Assembly (NCBI GenBank): GCA_016859345.1 | Contig: CM029114.1 | Coordinates: 16,386,001 to 16,450,000, forward strand | Origin: Istiophorus platypterus | Taxonomy: Eukaryota; Chordata; Actinopteri; Istiophoriformes; Istiophoridae | Direction: 5' to 3' | Length of the DNA: 64,000 nt | Part shown: one piece after another, positions 11,514-23,558 of the stretch | Numbering within the stretch: position 1 is the first letter of the stretch | Layout: each line of letters begins with the position of its first letter | Position numbers and translations under genes: made by a program | The notes under the pieces: model-generated | What the model was told of the DNA's origin: nothing | Database searches by the model: none | The model's input: the letters and a program-made list of their open reading frames with translations, nothing else

Positions 11514-13208
11514 CTCCAGTTCAGGGAGGGAGCCGTGCTTTGGGCGACGGAATAATCCGGACTGTCCTATAGATTTACCTGTGGAAGAAAGACAGGAGGT
11601 AGCTGAGTGATCGGATCAAAACATGTGCAGAACGAGTGAGACGTCTAAAAAGCTGGGACTCTCCACGACACGTGATAATAGAGCCTTCGTGTGAGTTACT
11701 TCGAACTTGTACAGATAAATAGATATAGATATGGCTAAATAGATATAGCTGAATATGGCTAAATGCGGGGAATACTTAAACCAAAGTCTAAAACCGTTAA
11801 ACCCGAAAAGATCAATATAACCTCTGAAATCTTCAATTGAGGTTTGCAACTATCTAAGGTAATTCGCTAAGCGGCACCAGTCTGTTGGTTGAGATTTATT
11901 CTGACAGCGAGCAAAAGCAAAGATTTCACTGTGAAAGTTTACTTCTCTGGGCGACCGATGACAGAAACCGCCTGGCGACCCACATTGTCGTTAGTTAACG
12001 TAAACAATCAATTGTTTTAGCTACAGCATCATGCAGGGTGAACAACTTCGCCCTCTGGTTGTTGTCCGACGCTTTACAATCGACCGGTGTGGCACAACAA
12101 CACTGCTTATTGGTTCCGGACCGCCTCCGCCTCGTAGCTGATTTAAAGATGTATACCGCCATGTGCTGTATGGGAGGGATGGGTGTAGAGTAATTGCAGT
12201 AATTCATGAGATACTCATTACTGCATTACAGAGTTTCATTAAATACATATTTTTACAGCATATCCCATTTGTATATTTTTCTAAACTAACAGCACCACAA
12301 ACTACTGATGGTAACTCACTATAATTACCCATGAACCTTACATAAATATACTTTAGAATAACTTGTTTGTGATACCTTATATTTTACATTTTGCTCCTCT
12401 ACAATATTTCACAGTTGTGTATATATATGGAACCACATAAATACTTGTACAGTGCATAATCTGATAATATATAAAGCTGTAACAATGTGCCATTGCCAAA
12501 TATCTGTACAAGAAAATTGCAGGTTGCAGTTATTGTGTTCACGGGTTTGTCTGTAAAGACCACGCCCACTTTAAAGATCCTGCAACCCTCAGGTTGAATG
12601 TGGGTAAAGGTTTTCTGAGATTTACACAAGGGCAGCGAAATCCATGTAGTAATATTAAATAAAAAAAGTCAAAGGTGTCAGAGTTTTTCACACCCACAAG
12701 TGGATAATAATAATAAGTGACAGGGTACAAAAGGGTGATATTAAGGCTTCAGTGTATTTATCTAAATAGTCTCCATGAGTAAATGCTTTTGTTATGTGTA
12801 CTCTACAATTAATGGTAAAATTTGCTTAAATGAACAAAATGTTATTCAAGGTAGCCTGTACTAAAAGAACAATCTATATATCATAACATGAAAACAGGGC
12901 ACCTGTACAAATCAACTACCAGTTTTATAAGAATTATATACAAGTCAATCACCCGGTTACATGGTGACGTCTGTTTAACTTCCCTTCTCTGTTATTTCTG
13001 GACCTCTGCATTTGTATTCAGAACAATAAACTGCATGATGCTGTGCTTTTAAGAGGAAATGCTGTGCCACTGGCCACTGAGAAGAAGTGATGCCTACCAC
13101 AGAGCAGAATAGCTCTCCAACATAAACTGTGTAGAATCAATATGGTGCTAATACTCAGTAGATTGTTTGTTGGGACTCAGCTCTAACGGAGGCAAACTAC
13201 CCTAACCT
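11514..13208. other. Intergenic region between divergent tefm and adap2
   Basis: Bases 11514-11640 continue the tefm 5' region, including a pyrimidine-rich acceptor-like tract on the minus strand around 11579-11605. Bases 11860-12180 are moderately GC-rich and may be promoter sequence, but no motif decides this. The remainder to 13208 is AT-rich and leads into the adap2 start. No RNA gene or repeat was recognised. Confidence 0.4.
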
Positions 13209-16200
13209 ATGGCAAGTCTGGAGAGAAATAACAAAATCCTACTGGATTTGGTTCGCCAGCCAGGTAACAACCTGTGTGCTGACTGTGGAGCTCCTGGTGA
13301 GTAGGCTGACAAAGCTTTATAACCAAAATTTATAAATTTTAATCATGACATCAGCATTGTTTAATGTTTGCTTAACTTTTCAACAATAACTCCATATCCG
13401 CATGCACCTGATTTCTGTCTGAATAAACATGTTTTCTTACTCTAAGTGTGAAGAATGGTAAACAGTAACCTATACCACAGAGCCACATAGTTTAAGCCAA
13501 GTCATATTTTAAAACTAACTTTTATGAGGGGAAGTGAAGCTGCTGTGTATTCAGTGTTATGACCTCATTGTTCCTCCTTTAACTTCAAATACTTTGTCAA
13601 CATCACTGCCAAGTGATAGTTAATACAGTGTATGTGTTTGTTTGTGTGAAAGAAAGAGAGAGAAAATATATTTAAAGACAAAAAAGAAGCACCATTGATT
13701 TGGAGCATGTCATTTATCAATTTATCCACATATATGTAGTTGACCCCCCCCCCCCAAAAAAAAAAAAACAAACAAAAAAAAATTTGTTCTCACTTTTACT
13801 TTTTTATGTTTTGGAATATGACTATGTTTCACACAGCAAGAGTCTAATATGTGGTTCCTTCTCGCAGAGTAAACAAAGTGATCACTTTTGCTTATAGAGC
13901 CTGACTGGGCTTCCTACACTCTTGGTATCTTTGTGTGCCTGAACTGCTCAGGGATGCATCGTAATTTGCCTGATGTCAGCAAAGTGAAATCCATACGTCT
14001 GGATCTCTGGGAAGATTCACTAATAGAGGTACAGGTTTGCAGCTTGACTTCATCTTATAATGGCTAATTATAAATATGACACATATCTATTATTTATTCC
14101 TGTTTATGTTTTATATATTGGTAATTATTTGTGTATTTGTATATTATGTGTTTGTATATTTGAAATCTTTAAGTCTTTTCTCTTGTAATTATTATCCTTT
14201 TCATATTAGCCTTTTTAGCATTTCATCAGGGGTATATCACCCTGCCTTACACCATACATATTGAATGAGCATGTAAAAAGTAAAACCTTTGAATTTTGAA
14301 TATTGAAAACTAATCTTTCCACTGTGCTAATTCTCTAAATGTGTGTAGATACGAAGGTAATTGCTGGAGATTATTTTCTGAACTCTTTTTTTGTATTGTT
14401 TATAATCTCCTGAGGTTTGTCTCTCAAAGAAAAGAAGGATTTCCAAATTAGCTGAATATCTCTGAATATTAGTTGTCTTGTTATAACATTTCAAATCCTT
14501 GTTTTCAGTTCATGCGCGAAAGGGGAAATTCTGCAGCCAAAGCCATTTTTGAGAAGTGTGTCCCAGCTTTTTTCTACCGTCCACAGCAAAAAGACTGCAT
14601 GTGAGTGACCGCGTGTGCCACTCATTCATCTCATTAGTTCAGTGAAAGTGAAAAGTGAAGACTCAACAAATCCTCTGTTTAGTGAATTGTAGTGGACAGC
14701 TCCTGTTGCACCTATGGTAAATAGAATGAGGGTACTGAGGTGGAGTTTCTGCTATAGATAGTATAAATTTTATTCATCCATCAGTGACAGATCTACATGT
14801 TTTCACTGGCTTGTATTTATGTTAATGGGTGTTTTGCTTTGCTTTTAGTGTTCTCAAGGATCAATGGATCCGTGCAAAGTATGAAAGAAGAGAATTCACG
14901 GGAGAATATAACAACTTTCAACAAGTTTATACGTCAGGTAATAATGGTGCCATTATGCTAACAAGAAAATATTCTTCAAAACAGCAAAATATTCTGAATC
15001 TGCATTTATTCTCATAAGATGAATCCCTTTTATTTACTTGATGTATCTGATGCAGATTCATTTGAGTCAACACTATGGAAGAAAGGCAGAGACAACAAGC
15101 AGTTTCTTAAGAGGATCTTTCTGCTGTCCCAGAAAGACTTCACCCTCAGATATTTCCTTAAAGAGGATGTGAGTAGTTCAGTTACCACATTATCATTTCC
15201 AGTTTTTTAAAACATTCTTGACCTATGCTGTTTCTAATTTTTTAAGTCGTTCTGTTCTTTTAACCCCCCCCCCCCCAAAAAAAAAGTCCAAGGTTCCCAA
15301 AGCTGTCATCAGCATGAAGGATCTGAATGCAGTTTTCCAGCCAGAGAAGGTCGGCCATGCTCATGGTCTGCAGATAACCTACGTGCAGGACGAACGGACG
15401 AGGAATCTGTTTGTGTACCATGAGAAGGGGCAGGTGAGCTCAACTGCTATAGTGCAATGTATTTCCAGCATGGACAGCAATCAGGGCATGTAGAGTCACT
15501 TATCTTTGAATTTAGCAATTGTTGTCAGCGAGAGGAACAAAAAGAAAACCCAAAGCAATCTGGTCCAGTAGACCTTCTGAAACTTATCGCATATGCTGGA
15601 TAACTAAAATATTTGACACTGTCCAGACAATATATCTGCATCGATGCAGTTTATGTACAGTTTTGGTCTTTCTGATATGCTGTCCTTTATCTGATGCCCT
15701 ATGCTCTAGGTAATTGTATCTTTATTCAATGCTATACGGGCGACACGCTTGGCATACCTCCAGAAAAAACATCCCACTCTTCGAGACCATGATGTGAGAC
15801 AATTTTCCATTAAGATTAACTCAGGCAGACTGTTAAAGTTAAAGTGAAAAACTTCGATTTTGGTTCAGTTAACATTATTACCTGTTTCTGCACACAGTTA
15901 ATACCTCAGTTAACAAGACACTGCCTGAAGGAGGGATACATGGAGAAAACTGGCCCAACGGTCTGTCAGCTATCGTAAAGTATAACTAAAATGAATTGGA
16001 TTTCTTTGCTCTTGTTATATCTGACAAACTGATTTTATGCATTGCTTTGACTTTCTCTCTCTCCCTCTCCCTTTTGCTTTATGTGTGACTGTGTATGTGT
16101 GTTTTTCAGCAACGGGAGCCATTTAAAAAGAGGTGGTTCACACTGTGCTCGATGTACAGAAAGCTTCTGTATTTTAAAACTCCACTGGTAAAGAGCAGAG

Positions 16201-16882
16201 AAAATGCTGTAGTATCTAAAGTGTGTGTGGAAAGTGAACATATTTTATTTAATCAAAAATCCAAAAATTTTCATTCAATTTTTACTTGAATCAGACAGTA
16301 ATTCTGACACTCAAAGATTATAAAAAGTACACTGATTATGAATTGCATTATTTTGGAGGTACATACCCCTTCTATGTAAATATTAAGGTTTTAATCAATT
16401 TGCGATATTATCCTGATATGAAAAAATGCATATTGTTTGCAGTTTATTACACCCAGTGTTTCTGACTCGGCACTGAGCTGTTTGTTTTCACTGTTAGGAT
16501 GCCACAGAGCTGGGTGCTGTCTTCATTGGCACAGAGAGCCATGGCTACTCTGTCTCAGAGAGCAGAGGCAAAAGCTTGAGGGGAGGCCGCTGGCACTGTG
16601 GCATCACGCTGCAGACTCCAGACAGGCAGTTTGTGTTCATGTGTGAGCAGGAGCAGGAGCAGAAGGAGTGGCTGGGGGTACTTAGAAAGGTCATCTCTCA
16701 ACCCATGACCCCAGAGGACTACGCTAGTAAGACACTGATTTAGTGCAGCTGATATCTTCCTGTGTTTAGCAGATGGCATAAATGTGAATTAATGGTGATT
16801 TACACTCTGCCACTAAGTTCTAACTCTTTTTTATCTTTCTGTGTTTGACACAGATGAAGCCAACTTTAGAAGGGCGAAATGA
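13209..16882 (+). CDS. adap2: ADAP2 (centaurin-alpha-2), ArfGAP with dual PH domains
   Basis: ADAP2 is a GTPase-activating protein for Arf6 that binds phosphoinositides at the plasma membrane. Eleven exons splice in frame: 13209-13296, 13898-14028, 14509-14600, 14849-14937, 15056-15168, 15287-15433, 15710-15793, 15898-15960, 16110-16187, 16498-16726, 16854-16882 (TGA). Total 1143 bases, 380 codons, against 381 in human. Seen: the ArfGAP zinc finger C23-X2-C26-X16-C43-X2-C46 with the catalytic arginine finger R51; a first PH domain from LWKKGRDN through GLQITY and RNLFVYHE; and a second PH domain from GYMEKTGP through EPFKKRWFTL to QKEWLGVLRKVI. Exon 2 could end at 14028 or six bases later. 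Exon 6 begins after an odd C13-A9-G acceptor; a second AG six bases on is also in frame. The context before the ATG is weak. Confidence 0.97.
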
Positions 16883-17445
16883 CTGGAACAGTTTTACCTG
16901 CTGGTGTGAAGAACAAGAGAAAAAATTATTTTAGGGCATAACAGACTGATAGCCTCACTTCCAAAAGATGCTCTGTCACCAGTCAGTGGGGATGTGGAAG
17001 AAAATGGAGACAAACCTTCTCTCTAACTGGCAGGACTGTTTAACAGCACTGAAACCCAACTCAACCCAAACAGCTTTCAAAGGCTACACAGTATGGAGAA
17101 GGTGCTGTAAAAGCTGAGACATTGCTGCTTTATAAGATCCAAGCAAATCAGAAGCAGTCTCTCTTAAATTTATTTCATTGTCTTTACCAAAGTGACAACT
17201 GATAAAAGCATTCTCTTGTATTACTTTATGAATACACTGAAACCAAATATTGTATTTATTAAAGCCAGGGACTGCAGATTTTACTTATAATTAGCTGATT
17301 TTTGTAGTATTTTTGTATTTCGTGTTTTCTGTTTAACTAAGATTCTACATTTGTGAAAAGAATAGTCTTTCTAACACACTGATGCATTTAGCTGTGCATG
17401 TAGTTAAAACTGCAAGCTATTCATAAATTGAATAAATCTGACACA
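16883..17445 (+). other. adap2: adap2 3' untranslated region with poly(A) signal
   Basis: About 560 non-coding bases follow the adap2 stop and end at a canonical AATAAA at 17431-17436. No repeats or structured elements stand out. Confidence 0.65.
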
Positions 17446-18844
17446 CAACTGATTCCTGCTTTTCATGTTTTACCATTTTAGAGGTATATGTCTTTTGAGT
17501 ATTGCAGATAGAGTTTACTTATTTATCGGGGGATTATATAAGGTATTGTAGAGGTGACTCTATCCAGATGTTTCTATTATCATGGGCATCTTATTGTGAT
17601 ATACAAGGGTGGATTACAAACCAGGTCAGCTGCCACAAGGCCCACAGACCCACTGGGGACCTATAGGCTCCATGTTCATCATTTGGGGATTGGGCTGTTG
17701 TCATTTAATTATTACTTTGTTAATACTATAAAGCACATTATGATCTTGAAAGATAAGGGCCTTAAGGCAACATCTGTATGTTCTTGAGACCCCATCTGTT
17801 GTTAGGCTCATATTTTTCTATTCACATTGTACTTACATTGTGTACTTCACTAAATCTATCCACAATTACCACATACGCAGTGCACAAGAAGTTGGAGAGA
17901 CCAGGTCCCCAGAGCACCTGGTGATAAAAATCAACAAACCAAACCAAATGATTCCCAAACGTACTCCTACGGTTGTCGGTTTGTGTGTGTGTGTGTATGC
18001 ATGCGTGCGAGCGTTTGAGTCAACTGAACTGAAAATGTGCTACAAGCTATGCCTGGGAAATAGATTTCTGTTTCAACCATGTAGAAGTAATAGATAACAG
18101 TAATAGAAAGCCTGCAACAGCCCTTTATACTGTAACTCTCTCTGCAGGTCCTCCACCTCTAGCTCCTGCTGTTCCACTTCTGGCCTCTAGGTGGCACACG
18201 CTGAAAGGTGCTGCCTTAGCTGGGGAAAACGGGGAAGACGTCTCACTCTACCGCATTTTCCAGAAAAGTCGTCGAGCTGACCTAGCGAACCTATTATAAA
18301 GTATAAAAACAAAGTTTGACTCTGTCCGAGTCAAAATAAAGTTCTCTGTTGTCGAGACTCCAAACGATCGTGCGAGAAGGACGAGGACGTGGGCGACTTT
18401 TACCGTTTTTTTTCCGAGCGATTATTTGCGCGATATACGATCTTCGCTCGCCGTCACGCAGTCAGCTGGTCGGGAGGGACGTGCGGGGAAAAACACGCCG
18501 CCGGTCGTCGGCTAGTGCGCCTCCGACGGTCCGGCCTGCGTGTGTGTGTCAGCTGGCCCGACGCTGTCCGACCGAGCCAAAGAAAACCTAAATAAAACAG
18601 CCGTCGTTACCCCAGACATCCAGCGGGTGTTTCTCCTTCCCCGCCCACGGACCCGTCGCCGGTTTCGCCGTCTGTTCCGAGCCAACGCGACCCGGAGCTG
18701 AGAATGCGAACGTAGCCGTTAGCGAAGCGAGCCGGGCCGGGCCGGGCCGGAGAGAGGCTGTCCGGCCGCGTCCCTCCGCTCGGACGGGGGCATAAATGGT
18801 TCACACGGACACGTCTGCCGAGTTGGTCGTCGACGCCGGAGAGG
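17446..18844 (+). promoter_or_regulatory. rhot1: adap2-rhot1 interval with rhot1 CpG-rich promoter and 5' UTR
   Basis: Bases 17446-18250 are ordinary intergenic sequence with a short TG tract (about 17980-17997). From about 18230, and especially 18340-18990, CpG dinucleotides are dense, typical of a housekeeping-type vertebrate promoter. Just upstream is an AT-rich patch (about 18292-18312) and an 8-bp perfect hairpin (18315-18322 with 18328-18335). A four-fold GCCGG tandem lies at 18731-18750 in the probable 5' UTR. The start of transcription cannot be fixed. Confidence 0.55.
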
Positions 18845-21800
18845 ATGCGAAAGGACGTGAGGATATTGTTGGTGGGGGAGCGTAAGTAAAGCGGCGGTTT
18901 TCCCCGGTGCGCTCGTCGGTCGAGACCGGCCGCGGGCTCAGCCTTTCCCGTTGTCCTCTCGTCCGATGCGCCGATGCTACCGGCTGTAGCCTGTAACGCT
19001 GAACATCAGAGCAGTGTCTCATGATGATGTGCGTGTGTTTGTGTTCGTTTTAGCTCATTACACTTTGTATTTTCTCTCGCTGATAAATCATTAAACACAT
19101 TAAAGATACGACTGTTAGCTCTTTTTGCTCAGCGCGTCCTCTACTTGCTCACTTTGATTCGATGTCATCGAGGTCTTTGCCAACGCTTTTCCCCTGAACT
19201 GGGCATTTAAATCTCAGATTCTCTAAAATACAACAGCAAAGCCAAAGATACAGGTGCGATTTCAATTTCTTCTTGTGTGCGAAGAGCTTTGCAACGATCT
19301 GGTGACATCTCGCCTTTTTGCTTTGCTTTGCTTTGCTCTTCAAATTCTTCGATTTACATTGATTGAATGGAAGTGTCCTCCAAACAGGTTAAGTCAGAGT
19401 ATTTTATTTTCCAGAATACTATCCATACTTTTTATATGTGCTCCTGGTACATGGCACTTTTCCACAGGAAGCCCATTGGTTTGTCTGAACTTCAAATTCT
19501 TAAGAGATCTGTTAGAAATAAGATGCTTTTTTAAGGTCCCGACATGTCTCTGGTTTAGTTATTCAGATTCCTTGAGTGGTATTAAAATCAGAGCCAGGAT
19601 GGAAGCTGCATTTCATGGATCACACAATAAGGTTCAAGGTATGCTAAACTCCTCTCGTCTCTCCCTCCCTCTGCAGCCAAGGTGGGGAAGACATCTCTCA
19701 TCATGTCCCTGGTCAGCGAGGAGTTCCCAGATGTGGTACGGGCAAACTCACTATGTCACATATTGGTAACCTTGACAATGCCTCTCCACCGCTAGCTTAA
19801 TATATCTGCCTTTGCGGGGTATAGCACCAATGATTTGACTGGATTACCGAAGCTCTGTAGCCAGTTGTAAACATGTCTGTGTAAGCCCCGGCCTGTTGTA
19901 TCACATGTGTCCATCCTAGGTGCCCTACCGAGCTGAGGAAATCACCATACCTGCAGACGTCACACCAGAGAGAGTCCCCACACACATTGTGGACTATTCA
20001 GGTACTTGAATGCCATGGCTGGTTCTTTTTTTTTTTTTTTCTTTTTCTTCCACAGGGACTGACAAATGTTTCCATCTAATGGTGTTTCAGTTCTACTGCA
20101 ATTACTTTTGGTAACCCGAGCTGGGATATCATAAATATACAAAGTTGTGTCTTGATGTATTTTCTGAGGAAAAAAAAAAATGGCCAGTTGAGAAAGAAGA
20201 GCACTTTCTGGGTTTTAATAGTAATACATTTGTCTTCCCCACCAGAGGCAGAGCAGACAGATGAGCAACTGTTTCAGGAGATCTCCAAGGTTAGTAAGTG
20301 TATCATGCATTTCTGTTACACTTGGAGAGAAGTGATGAGTTCAGGTAAAAGCATCTGTGTTGGTCTCTCTCATAGGCAAATGTGATTTGCATTGTCTACT
20401 CTGTCAACAACAAGAAGTCCATAGAAAAGGTGAGTTTCCACTGCTGCTAGCATTTCCATCATTCACTTGTGTTGCAGCTGAACAGTATAACTTTATGTGT
20501 GAGACTGTCAGTATGACTGTAGGACTCATAATTCAGGAAACATCTCTAAAAATAGAGATCTTTTTATGTTTTGATATTTCTACCTATGTTTTCATCTGTG
20601 TAGGTGACGAGCCACTGGATCCCTCTCATTACTGAGAACACGGACAAGGACAGCAGGTCTGAACTTTTCTAGAAATAGTCCAGAGTTTTCTTTGTCAGGT
20701 CAGTTTTGGACTAATGAAATACAGGGTTGAATTCGGGTGCCTATGTTTCTTTTTTCTCTATTAGCTTGGCACAGTCAACCCAATGGGAAGTCTGCAGAAG
20801 ACTGTTTTCTGTAGCAAGAAGTGAACCATCAAAATTTCCTACTAGTACTTGAAGCGATGACCTATACTCACAGGGTGGAAAGTGTCTCACAATTGTGAGC
20901 AGGGCGCAACAGTGGAAGTGCCGCATTTCACATGAGCAGATTCTGTCTCCTTCAAAATGAGTCACTACTGTTATGGGAGGGAACATAATGAAATACTTAC
21001 AAAGAAAAGTAATCTTATGAATTTGGCATCATCTGTTGAGTATATATTTTATGTATTAGTCTTAATGCAATGCTTTGGCGGTGTGTCCAGGGTTCCTCTG
21101 ATCCTGGTGGGGAACAAGTCGGACCTGGTGGAACACAGCAGCATGGAGACCATACTGCCTATAATGAATCAGTACAGTGAGATAGAGACATGCGTTGAGG
21201 TAAGAGACTGACCACTCTATTTACTTCCAGAACTGTTCCTCAATAGTGAAACAATAAAGTTAAGTTCGGGTGTAAAAAAAAAAAAAAAGGATCCTCATCT
21301 TATCCGTTGTGATTTTCCTGATAAACACTACAATTTTGATAAAGTAGCAATGGTATTGATACAGACAAGAAAAAAAACACAGATGAAAGAGGACAAAAAG
21401 GGAAAAAAAACAAAAAAAGGGGGTTTAATCAGTCTACTGAAGAAGCATAATTTGAACCAAAAACTTTAAAATCTCAATAAATAGGGTTAAATGTAATATG
21501 GATTTTTTTTTTTTTAACATTATGGTAGTATAGATGGCAGTAACCCTGATCACCAATACTTAGCCACCTAGTGCTACAAAGTAAAGCCCTTTATATCTTT
21601 TTCTCCTACGGTACATGTGTCAGTCAAACTGAACATGTGTTCCTCCCACACATTATGTCAGTTGTCAGCTATGTGATTTGAACTCTGTGAACTGCCAGAC
21701 TGGGGGAGTCTGCAGCCTACAGGTAATTTTGTCAATTTCAGTTAGTATACATTCACCAAATTGACTATTTAGTCAATACTACTGCTTTTTTTATCCTTCC

Positions 21801-23503
21801 TGACATCTGCTCTGTTCTCCTTGGTGAATGCTATTTTTTTGCGTATGTACTACATACAGTGTTTAAAACAAGGAAGCTCATTAATTGTAAATGTGTTGAA
21901 TTTCAGTTTTTTAATAACTAGCGTCTATTTCTAAGTGATGGTAGGCGACAGCAGTACAAGAGGATTTGATACTTGACCCTGTCAATGAGCTTAACTCAAA
22001 CCCGGATCATGATGAACGCTGTATGTGACGTGTCTGCACAAGATGAACGAGCTCCTAACGTCTGACAGCTCCATTGTTTTGATTGTATTTTTTGCTGAGT
22101 TCAGCTGTCTATTGACCTCTTTCTGTGTCAGTCATTAAAACTTACAACTATCTCCTCACACACAGTCACCTGTGGGGTTTTTTTCAGACTGGTTAATTAG
22201 ACGAGCCATGTCACTCAGACAGATCCTGTGTGTTAATACCCTGTCTGACCCTGACGTAGGTCTCACACATGTACACACACATACGGTATATAGAGACACA
22301 TACATATACACACACACAAACACACACACACAGAGACGCAGGTAAACATCAATGGCCCTGCTTTGCCAGGACACTGTAAGCATTACAGTGTCACTGCTGA
22401 TACTGCTTGTACAAATCAAGCAGTACCACACTGTACATTCAATGATGTTTAAGGTTTTTCCATTCTTCATGTTCCTGTTTTGTATAGTGTTCAGCAAAGA
22501 ACCTGAAGAACATCTCAGAGCTGTTCTACTATGCCCAAAAAGCAGTTCTGCACCCCACCGGTCCCCTCTACTGTCCAGAGAAAAAAGATGTAAGCAAAAT
22601 GCAAATTCAGCACCACTGTTTGTGTGATCAAACAGTTCTAAGCTTGTTTTGCTGCAAGGCCTATATTTGAAAACCCTTGAATTTACCTTTGACAGAATAT
22701 ATATATATATGATACATTTGAATGTCCTAGTTGTCGTTGGCCCACAATTCTGTCTAAAAATTAAATATATCAATTTTGGATGTAAGCTGAATTTCAGCAA
22801 AACTCGTAATGTGAACTATTGATTTGCCACTTTGAATTCCAGATGAAGCCACTTTGTGTAAAAGCTCTCACTCGAATCTTCAAAGTGTCAGACTTGGACA
22901 ACGATGGGATTCTTAATGACAATGAGCTCAACTTCTTCCAGGTAAATCAGCTGGTGAATATTGTAGGAGACAAAGTTAACAATGGGTTAAAAACTTGCCA
23001 CACGGCCCGCTATGGTTTCTCTTACTTGTGGACAGTGCTCGTTTTGCTATTTTTGACTCAGATAGATGTTTTCTGTCTGACTGCTCATAGCGGACATGCT
23101 TCAACACCCCACTAGAGCCTCAGGCATTGGAGGATGTAAAAAACGTGGTGAGGAAGAATTTAAGTGATGGAGTGTGTGATAACGGACTCACTCTTAAAGG
23201 TAGAAACAGATGGACTGACCTCTTTTTCAATAAAAAAAATATAAAAAAATTGCAACACTGCAGTACGATTATTTCTGACTGTGTTGTTTTGTGTTTCTGT
23301 GACTTTCCACACCAGGTTTCCTGTTCCTCCACACCCTGTTCATTCAGCGGGGTCGCCATGAAACAACCTGGACAGTGCTGAGGAGGTTTGGATATGATGA
23401 TGACCTTGAGTTGAATCAGGACTACCTCTTCCCACCGTGAGTCTCACTTGTTTAAAACAAAAATCAGACACCTTTTCTCCTCTGTGATTCCTCGAATTAT
23501 TTT

Positions 23504-23558
<55 letters not shown>

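Noticed and set aside
22156..22800. 214-codon open frame on the minus strand
   Set aside because: It lies opposite rhot1 exon 8 and a CA/TA-rich repeat; the Cys/Val stretches are microsatellite translation and no family is recognisable.
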